Shown here in pieces: positions 59,244-64,000 of a stretch of 64,000 nt of DNA. Numbering within the stretch: the stretch's first letter is position 1; each line of letters begins with the position of its first letter. The position numbers and the translations under genes were made by a program. This DNA comes from a virus, in the IMG/VR virus record IMGVR_UViG_3300009790_002068, positions 1-64,000 of that record; one strand, written 5' to 3'. The notes below the pieces were generated by a model. It saw only the letters and a program-made list of their open reading frames with translations, made no database searches and was not told where the DNA came from.

Positions 59244-59459
59244 TTACTGGAAGAATCTCTTTAGAACGTCAATTCTGTCCATGTGTGTTGCTATAATATC
59301 TAATTCTTTTTGTACTGTTTCTAAAATATCTGAATGCTCTCCAATGCCTACTGTCTTTGATAGATATACTTCTACGTTAGTTTTATGTAGAGCAATTTCA
59401 CCTTCAGCATGAGCGATCAATCCAGCTACAATTTTCTCTCTCATTTCTATTTCTGACAT
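59244..59459 (-). CDS. Small conserved helical protein
   Basis: I use the ATG at 59459, after GAGAGGGAAT; the longer frame would run into tRNA-Thr. The 71-residue product is helical, with REKIVAGLIAHAEGEIALHK and VGIGEHSDILETVQKELD stretches that I recall from marine T4-like phages. Function unknown. Confidence 0.65.
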   Translation of the reverse strand: MSEIEMREKIVAGLIAHAEGEIALHKTNVEVYLSKTVGIGEHSDILETVQKELDIIATHMDRIDVLKRFFQ

Positions 59460-59475
59460 ATTCCCTCTCCTATAA

Positions 59476-59551
59476 TGGTGCCGCTTCACGGATTCGAACC
59501 GCGCACCTACTGATTACAAATCAGTTGCTCTACCAAATGAGCTAAAGCGGC
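59476..59551 (-). tRNA. trnT-UGU: tRNA-Thr (UGU)
   Basis: A 76-base cloverleaf on the minus strand with a GCCGCTT/AAGCGGC acceptor stem, anticodon TGT in the loop TTTGTAA, a TTCGAAT T loop and an encoded CCA end. Confidence 0.93.
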
Positions 59552-59572
59552 CTTCATTACTTACTTATTAAG

Positions 59573-60139
59573 CTAAATTAATTCCTTTAAAATGTCTGGT
59601 AGACTTTTATCTATTTTAGCAATCCAAGTATCAATACTATAGCATTCATTTTCTCTTTTGTCAAGAGTTCTTTTGTCAGCATATTTAAAATCAAAGGCTT
59701 TTATTTTGCCATTCTCATTGCCACATATATTAGCCATAGCATTATTAAATTTGTATACATTTTTTTCCTTAAAAAACAAAAAGAGGTCGGTTATTTGCTC
59801 TTTTATATTGGGGAAGTGGGTATGTAATGTACCATTCGAATAGTATTCAAGCAACGTAGGGCCACCATATTCTTGTATACAGTAGAATCCTTCTTCGTCT
59901 TTTAGCTTACCATGTTCATATAACCTTACTACTTTGTCAGACTGTAAACGATATAACCATTTACACTCATTAGTATACATAGTTTCTATTTCTTTTATGT
60001 CTTGGAATAATGGAGGTTTGTTTTTAATTGTTATTCCTGTTGGCTTGTATATTTTTTTAACTAGTTTAGCTTCTTCGTCTATCCAAACTTCTGCTAGAGA
60101 TCCTCTAGAACTATTGTCGTTAAGATATAGCTGGTACAC
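59573..60139 (-). CDS. Protein-kinase-like fold protein
   Basis: The 188-residue protein looks like a compact kinase fold: SLAEVWIDEEAKLVKKIYKP for the nucleotide-binding strands and Lys, FYCIQEYGGPTLLEYY for the hinge, and NAMANICGNENGKIKAFDFK for the catalytic and metal-binding loops. The usual catalytic Asp before the Asn appears to be Asn, so activity may be low or altered. It overlaps the sulfotransferase-like gene by 20 bases. Confidence 0.6.
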   Translation of the reverse strand: MYQLYLNDNSSRGSLAEVWIDEEAKLVKKIYKPTGITIKNKPPLFQDIKEIETMYTNECKWLYRLQSDKVVRLYEHGKLKDEEGFYCIQEYGGPTLLEYYSNGTLHTHFPNIKEQITDLFLFFKEKNVYKFNNAMANICGNENGKIKAFDFKYADKRTLDKRENECYSIDTWIAKIDKSLPDILKELI

Positions 60140-60818
60140 TTTTTACCTCTCTATAATACTCTAACAATAGTAATTCAGCTTTAATAGTTTTGCTTTCGTC
60201 GAAGTCTTTACCAAGATGTTTTCTAAACCAATCTATAATTTCGTTTGTCTTTTTATTAACTAGCATATTACAAAAATCTACACTTATTTCACACTCTGCT
60301 GTATTCCAACTATCAAGATGTTTATCCCAATCATTATTTGGATAAAATTTCTCTGCTCTATTACGTTGATACTCACAACTCTCCCACGTTTTAGATTGTA
60401 ATACTATTCTTTTAATATTTTTATGTACTGTCTGCCAAGGTATTTCGTTCCAGCTATGTAAATGATAAACTATCCTGTTGTTCTCTACAGGTGAATTCCA
60501 AGTAGGATAAAATTCTGTATTGTTACCACACCAAAACAATTCCATTTGCCTACAAGCTAATAATGTTGTTCCTAAGAATTCAAAGAAAGTATTGTAGTCT
60601 TGATCTTTAGGTTTATTTTGTTCTAGAAAAAAGTTTACAATACGTTTAGGCAACATTGTATCATAATAAACTTCTCCGTTTTCTCTCATAGTTCTTTCAT
60701 CATCATAGTTTTGGTGCTTATCTAACTCACACCAAAGTCGAGAAAAAAACTGGCCACTAGAGCCAGGTATGTAATCTATTATTACTAGTTCATTGTTATC
60801 TAAAAATTTATATTCCAT
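60120..60818 (-). CDS. Sulfotransferase-like P-loop protein
   Basis: The 232-residue protein has an N-terminal LVIIDYIPGSSGQFFSRLW strand-loop-helix, like the 5'-phosphosulfate-binding loop of sulfotransferases, and later YHLHSWNEIPWQTV and RIVLQSKTWESCEYQRNRA segments. It lies between the kinase-like gene and the radical SAM gene, overlapping both. The substrate is unknown. A general P-loop role cannot be excluded. Confidence 0.6.
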   Translation of the reverse strand: MEYKFLDNNELVIIDYIPGSSGQFFSRLWCELDKHQNYDDERTMRENGEVYYDTMLPKRIVNFFLEQNKPKDQDYNTFFEFLGTTLLACRQMELFWCGNNTEFYPTWNSPVENNRIVYHLHSWNEIPWQTVHKNIKRIVLQSKTWESCEYQRNRAEKFYPNNDWDKHLDSWNTAECEISVDFCNMLVNKKTNEIIDWFRKHLGKDFDESKTIKAELLLLEYYREVKSVPAIS

Positions 60819-61968
60819 GCTCTAAATATTCCATATACAATTCTACATCTTCATCTAAGTCTTGTATATTAACTCCTCTTATTGTATTACATTGTTTGAT
60901 CCAGCCTAAGGTTTTTCTGAGTTTTCTTTCTTCATCTTCTTGTGTATAATTTGTAAGTGAACTAACAAACGATAACTTATCTTCATGGGTACAAAACTCT
61001 GAAATGTCTAACTCTTTAATTTCGCTTATAGTATCTCTTAATAACTCGTGTGGTATATTTTTAATAGAACAGTAGTCAGGTCCGTGTACAAAATTATTAA
61101 GTTTAATCTTTGTTTTACTACCCCATTCCTTTGATAATAACCATCTTAACAAGTTTGGTATTTGCCAAACATTAAACACACTAAACACAGGCATTATTAT
61201 AAGCTGAATACCGGCGTCTTTTAGCTTCATTAAGTTATCTTCTACAGTATTAAAGTTATAGTTCCTAATGTAACTATACATAGGTCCTACAGCGTCAATA
61301 CTAGGGCAAATATGAACGTTTAGCTTCTTAACTACGTCTACAATCGAGTCTGTTATAATCGTACAATTACTAGTCATAGCTACTTCGTTCGGCATATTAT
61401 TTTCAGCCATTTGCTCAAGTAAGTAGACTCCTTCTCTGTTAAAAAATGGCTCTCCGCCAATTAGCTCTATCTTTAACGAGGGATTAATTTTCATCTTACT
61501 TAATAGATCGTCTATAAATGGCCTATCAATTTTAAAGTTTATCTTTAGTAACTCTTTTCTATCAGCAAACATTTCAGGCATTTGCTTATCATACTGTCGC
61601 CAGCCAGTAGAAAAATCACTACCACAAGTAACACAGGCAACATTACATTGATTGCCTAATGCTAACTCTACAAATTTTGGTGATATATTTTTTTTGGTAA
61701 AAAGTTGACTAGCATTGTTTAAGTTATACTTTTCTCTTTTAGATCTATTGCCTAAATCTTCTTGTTCCCAACAAGAACGGCATCCTGGATGTTGTAAATC
61801 TTTATCAAAAGAATCAATAACTTCTTTTCTAAAATCTGATTCCCAATATTCTGAAATAGTTTTGTGATTGCCTGCTTTAGTATTATCAAAAGCACAACAG
61901 GGTATAAGATTACCCATTGAGGATACAGCTACAGCTTCATATGGCATCCTACAAAACTTGGAAGGCAC
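60808..61968 (-). CDS. Radical SAM protein with extra N-terminal cysteine cluster
   Basis: The 386-residue protein has the radical SAM CxxxCxxC in GNQCNVACVTCGSDFS (about residues 106-121) and the GGEPF motif (about 172) that contacts SAM. Before it, an N-terminal segment with CRMPYEAVAV, GNLIPCCAFDN and GCRSCWEQ resembles a SPASM/twitch domain placed ahead of the barrel, likely binding a second iron-sulfur cluster. Such enzymes act on peptides or small molecules. It overlaps the next gene by 11 bases and follows the amidinotransferase by three. Confidence 0.85.
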   Translation of the reverse strand: MPSKFCRMPYEAVAVSSMGNLIPCCAFDNTKAGNHKTISEYWESDFRKEVIDSFDKDLQHPGCRSCWEQEDLGNRSKREKYNLNNASQLFTKKNISPKFVELALGNQCNVACVTCGSDFSTGWRQYDKQMPEMFADRKELLKINFKIDRPFIDDLLSKMKINPSLKIELIGGEPFFNREGVYLLEQMAENNMPNEVAMTSNCTIITDSIVDVVKKLNVHICPSIDAVGPMYSYIRNYNFNTVEDNLMKLKDAGIQLIIMPVFSVFNVWQIPNLLRWLLSKEWGSKTKIKLNNFVHGPDYCSIKNIPHELLRDTISEIKELDISEFCTHEDKLSFVSSLTNYTQEDEERKLRKTLGWIKQCNTIRGVNIQDLDEDVELYMEYLEHGI

Positions 61969-61971
61969 AAT

Positions 61972-63156
61972 TTAAACTCCGTAATCTTCTTGTCCACCTT
62001 CACGTTCAATATCTAATGTAATACAATGCCATCCAGCGTCCCAGAAATGTCTGTGTCTGTTTGGTACATGGATCATCTCAATTCCTTGAGCATTAAACTT
62101 TTTCTCAAGTTCGGCATTCTCGGCGTTTACTATTGCTGTCTTTTCATCAAGCATTAATAAGTTTACATCAAATACTGTTTCTTCTACAAATCCTACCCAA
62201 TCTTCTAACCAAGTTTCAACAAAGTCAGTAAACTCGTTGTTATCTTCTTCACCTGGCATCCACCATTTTCCTTCATTATGTCTTTTAATTTCTAAGAAAG
62301 GTCTTACTTGGTTTAAATTACTATCAGGGAGATAAATTTTCTCCCATCCTGGGAACGATTCAGCATAGTGGCCAATATCTTCTGTTGTTAATAATACTCC
62401 TGGCTTTAATACATTGAATACAGCATCATTATGACCTCCGATGAATACTCCTTTGTAATTAAATTGAGGATATGCTAGTTCCATATAATCAGCAATATCT
62501 ACAGCTTGTTGAGTATCACAAAAACAAGTCTTACCTACTCTTGTTAACTCTGGGGCACAAAATCCTGTCATCCTATCTTGTGTATGCTGTTCAGCTTCAA
62601 GCTCTAATAATGTATCAATGTCACTATCTTTAACACCTAGTCTACCTAATCTGTTTCTATGATTAGCTGTAGTTCTAGTAAATTTCTTTTTATCTCTGAC
62701 AATACTCCAATCAAATTTGTCACCAAACCATTTTTCAAAAAGAGGAACCCAAGGTTTAGATTCAAAAGCACTTCCTGTCATTACTACTTGGTTACCCATA
62801 GTAACAAAATCATCACGCGGATTAAGAGGAGGTACAGGAAGCTGATTACGACCTTTTTCGTGTTGACCATGCTTATCGCTACCCATTCCCATTTTGCCTT
62901 CGTCATCTAGGTAGTCCATAATGCTAGTTTTATACCCTAGCTCTTCTGTAGTTGAAGTATAAGTTTTTACGCCTTTATCTTCACATACTTTTTTAAGGTT
63001 GTCAAGGTCTTCAAGTGTTTCACTTGCTATACGTTGGAGGCAGTCTCTGGCTTTAGGGTTCTTTACATCTTCAAAGAACTCTGGAGGGTAAGTAGTGCCA
63101 ATTACTAACTGCTTTAATGGTTGGAATTCACTCCAGGAATTTACATTATTTGTCAT
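61972..63156 (-). CDS. Amidinotransferase-like enzyme
   Basis: The 394-residue protein resembles glycine/inosamine amidinotransferases: PLNPRDDFVTMGNQVV for the Arg-Asp substrate motif, FIGGHNDAVFNVLKPG for the catalytic His/Asp region, and a C-terminal FWDAGWHCITLDIER with the nucleophile Cys378. It would move the amidino group of arginine to an amine acceptor. The acceptor is not known. It is coupled to the DUF6614-like gene upstream (11-base overlap) and followed by the radical SAM gene. Confidence 0.87.
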   Translation of the reverse strand: MTNNVNSWSEFQPLKQLVIGTTYPPEFFEDVKNPKARDCLQRIASETLEDLDNLKKVCEDKGVKTYTSTTEELGYKTSIMDYLDDEGKMGMGSDKHGQHEKGRNQLPVPPLNPRDDFVTMGNQVVMTGSAFESKPWVPLFEKWFGDKFDWSIVRDKKKFTRTTANHRNRLGRLGVKDSDIDTLLELEAEQHTQDRMTGFCAPELTRVGKTCFCDTQQAVDIADYMELAYPQFNYKGVFIGGHNDAVFNVLKPGVLLTTEDIGHYAESFPGWEKIYLPDSNLNQVRPFLEIKRHNEGKWWMPGEEDNNEFTDFVETWLEDWVGFVEETVFDVNLLMLDEKTAIVNAENAELEKKFNAQGIEMIHVPNRHRHFWDAGWHCITLDIEREGGQEDYGV

Positions 63157-63508
63157 TTATATTCTCTTTATGTTCATTAATATTATCAGGGAAATCTCTA
63201 TAAAGGAAATGCTGAATTGTTTCAACATCAACTAGTTGGTTAAAGCCAACATGGTCTTTTTCTATGTTCTTTTCATTTGTTACTACACTTGACATAGCAT
63301 TATCTAACTGTGTCATGTTTTTAAACTCCATATCAATACGGAATTCTGGTAAATCCATACTTCTAAAACCTAGCTTCATTCTTGTAATTCTATAAGTTTC
63401 CATTCTACCTAGTTCAACCATATGATCTAGGAACTTACTCATATTTTTTACGAAGGCAAAAGCATTAGTGTCTTCAGTATGATCAGCGTAAATTGTATAA
63501 ATGTCCAT
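63146..63508 (-). CDS. DUF6614-like hypothetical protein
   Basis: A 120-residue protein whose KNMSKFLDHMVELGRMETYR and MKLGFRSMDLPEFRIDMEFK stretches resemble a small ferredoxin-like-fold family (DUF6614) seen in alphaproteobacteria. AAAAGGAGG precedes its ATG. As the first gene of the minus-strand operon with the amidinotransferase, it may be an accessory of that pathway. Function unknown. Confidence 0.62.
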   Translation of the reverse strand: MDIYTIYADHTEDTNAFAFVKNMSKFLDHMVELGRMETYRITRMKLGFRSMDLPEFRIDMEFKNMTQLDNAMSSVVTNEKNIEKDHVGFNQLVDVETIQHFLYRDFPDNINEHKENINDK

Positions 63509-63524
63509 CCAGGACCTCCTTTTA

Positions 63525-63532
63525 TATAAATA
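63525..63532 (+). promoter_or_regulatory. T4-type late promoter
   Basis: A perfect TATAAATA, the T4 late promoter consensus, 32 bases before the ATG at 63565. It lies in the divergent gap between the minus-strand operon and the plus-strand gene at the right edge. Confidence 0.65.
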
Positions 63533-63564
63533 ATTATCATAGCATATAACTCGAAAGTTAATTC

Positions 63565-64000
63565 ATGAAAATATACTACGATCACGTTTATGGTACAATG
63601 GAAAAACTTGATATCCGTTGTTCCGAAATTCTAGCAAAACACGTTAAACCAGAAGAGGAATTAAAAGCCCTCGACATGGGTTTCCTATGGCATAGCGTAG
63701 AAGGTGATTACGACATATGGTATAATTCACGTTCTGTTAGGGTTGATTTAAGCACTTGGAAAACCAAAAGGAAAAAACCTGTATGGCATAACGTGAAAGA
63801 ACTTAAACGTAACGACCCTCGTTGGCTTCCTATGTACAGCAAGTACATAAAAAGCAAAAACTTATACCCGTATCCAGGAGATGATGAAGTACACAAAGAA
63901 AACAAACTGCTAGGATACTTTGACGATAGCGACAAACTAATAGGCATCTCTAAAATTCGCGAATACGTTGGTGCTTGGGAAACTTGTATATTTGCCCACG
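63565..64000 (+). CDS. Partial GNAT-like protein, cut by window edge
   Basis: The frame runs from ATG 63565 off the right edge with no stop (145 residues visible). It begins MKIYYDHVYGTMEKLDIRCS and contains EELKALDMGFLWH, SRSVRVDLSTW and GYFDDSDKLIGISKIREYVG, the last resembling a GNAT-type beta strand and loop. It follows a perfect late promoter. The acetyltransferase/aminoacyl-transferase-like fold is a guess. Confidence 0.65.
   Translation, partial: MKIYYDHVYGTMEKLDIRCSEILAKHVKPEEELKALDMGFLWHSVEGDYDIWYNSRSVRVDLSTWKTKRKKPVWHNVKELKRNDPRWLPMYSKYIKSKNLYPYPGDDEVHKENKLLGYFDDSDKLIGISKIREYVGAWETCIFAH

Noticed and set aside
1-64000. CRISPR array, insertion sequence or integrase/attachment site
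   Set aside because: No regular direct repeats with spacers, transposase motifs or recombinase genes were seen.
1-64000. Avoidance of GATC or GANTC
   Set aside because: Both occur freely across the window, so the GCWGC absence is not part of a general avoidance of common methylation sites.

Overview
The window looks like part of the genome of a large, AT-rich, T4-like tailed phage of a marine bacterium. Phage hallmarks are a T4 gp43-type family B DNA polymerase, a gp45-type sliding clamp, a T4 RNase H-type 5'-3' exonuclease, a fibre-like virion protein, five tRNA genes that encode their own CCA ends, dense overlapping gene packing, and T4-type late promoter sequences (TAAATA / TATAAATA) beside strong sigma70-type promoters. 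The base composition and several families usually seen in alphaproteobacteria (the QueD variant, DUF6356- and DUF6614-like proteins) suggest a marine alphaproteobacterial host, possibly SAR11-like. The host is an inference; no taxonomy search was possible.

Layout. 0-1.5 kb: end of an unknown gene and three small membrane proteins, one carrying an MscS beta domain. 1.5-5.2 kb: a proteostasis cassette (DnaJ, peptide deformylase, ClpA). 5-15.6 kb: glycosyltransferase, adenylyltransferase-like protein, a very large HAD / unknown / CCA-transferase fusion, an SDR, and a run of small charged proteins, several sharing a capsid-targeting-like N-terminus. 15.6-16.5 kb: a lone minus-strand gene. 16.6-22.2 kb: replication (DsbA-like, DNA polymerase, clamp) plus two sugar-nucleotide enzymes. 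22.2-29.5 kb: DpdA-type transglycosylase, GT-B glycosyltransferase, FolE, YhhQ-type transporter and peroxiredoxin. 29.6-35.4 kb: small regulators, cold-shock protein, tRNA-Leu/Trp/Arg, and a 1151-aa lipoprotein serine protease. 35.4-38.6 kb: PRTase and a tightly coupled queD-clpP-membrane protein-queE operon. 39-50.9 kb: RNase H-like exonuclease, MoxR ATPase, hydroxylase, VWA protein, GNAT-like and ANL-like proteins. 50.9-63.5 kb, minus strand: UV endonuclease, fibre, two methyltransferases, nitroreductase, full-length ANL ligase, Fe/2OG dioxygenase, tRNA-Ala, SpeD-like enzyme, tRNA-Thr, kinase-like protein, sulfotransferase-like protein, radical SAM protein and amidinotransferase. The right edge cuts a plus-strand gene behind a perfect TATAAATA late promoter.

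How it fits together. FolE, QueD, QueE, a YhhQ-type transporter and DpdA form most of a 7-deazaguanine DNA modification pathway; QueC is not in the window. The phage carries both halves of a ClpAP protease: ClpA has an IGF docking loop, and ClpP starts at the mature N-terminus of the bacterial enzyme. A genome-scale oddity is that I found no GCAGC or GCTGC (GCWGC) on reading the whole 64 kb: Ala-Ala pairs are written with GCG or GCC first in an otherwise AT-rich codon setting, suggesting strong selection against this site. Several promoters place the start codon at the expected +1, which would give leaderless transcripts.
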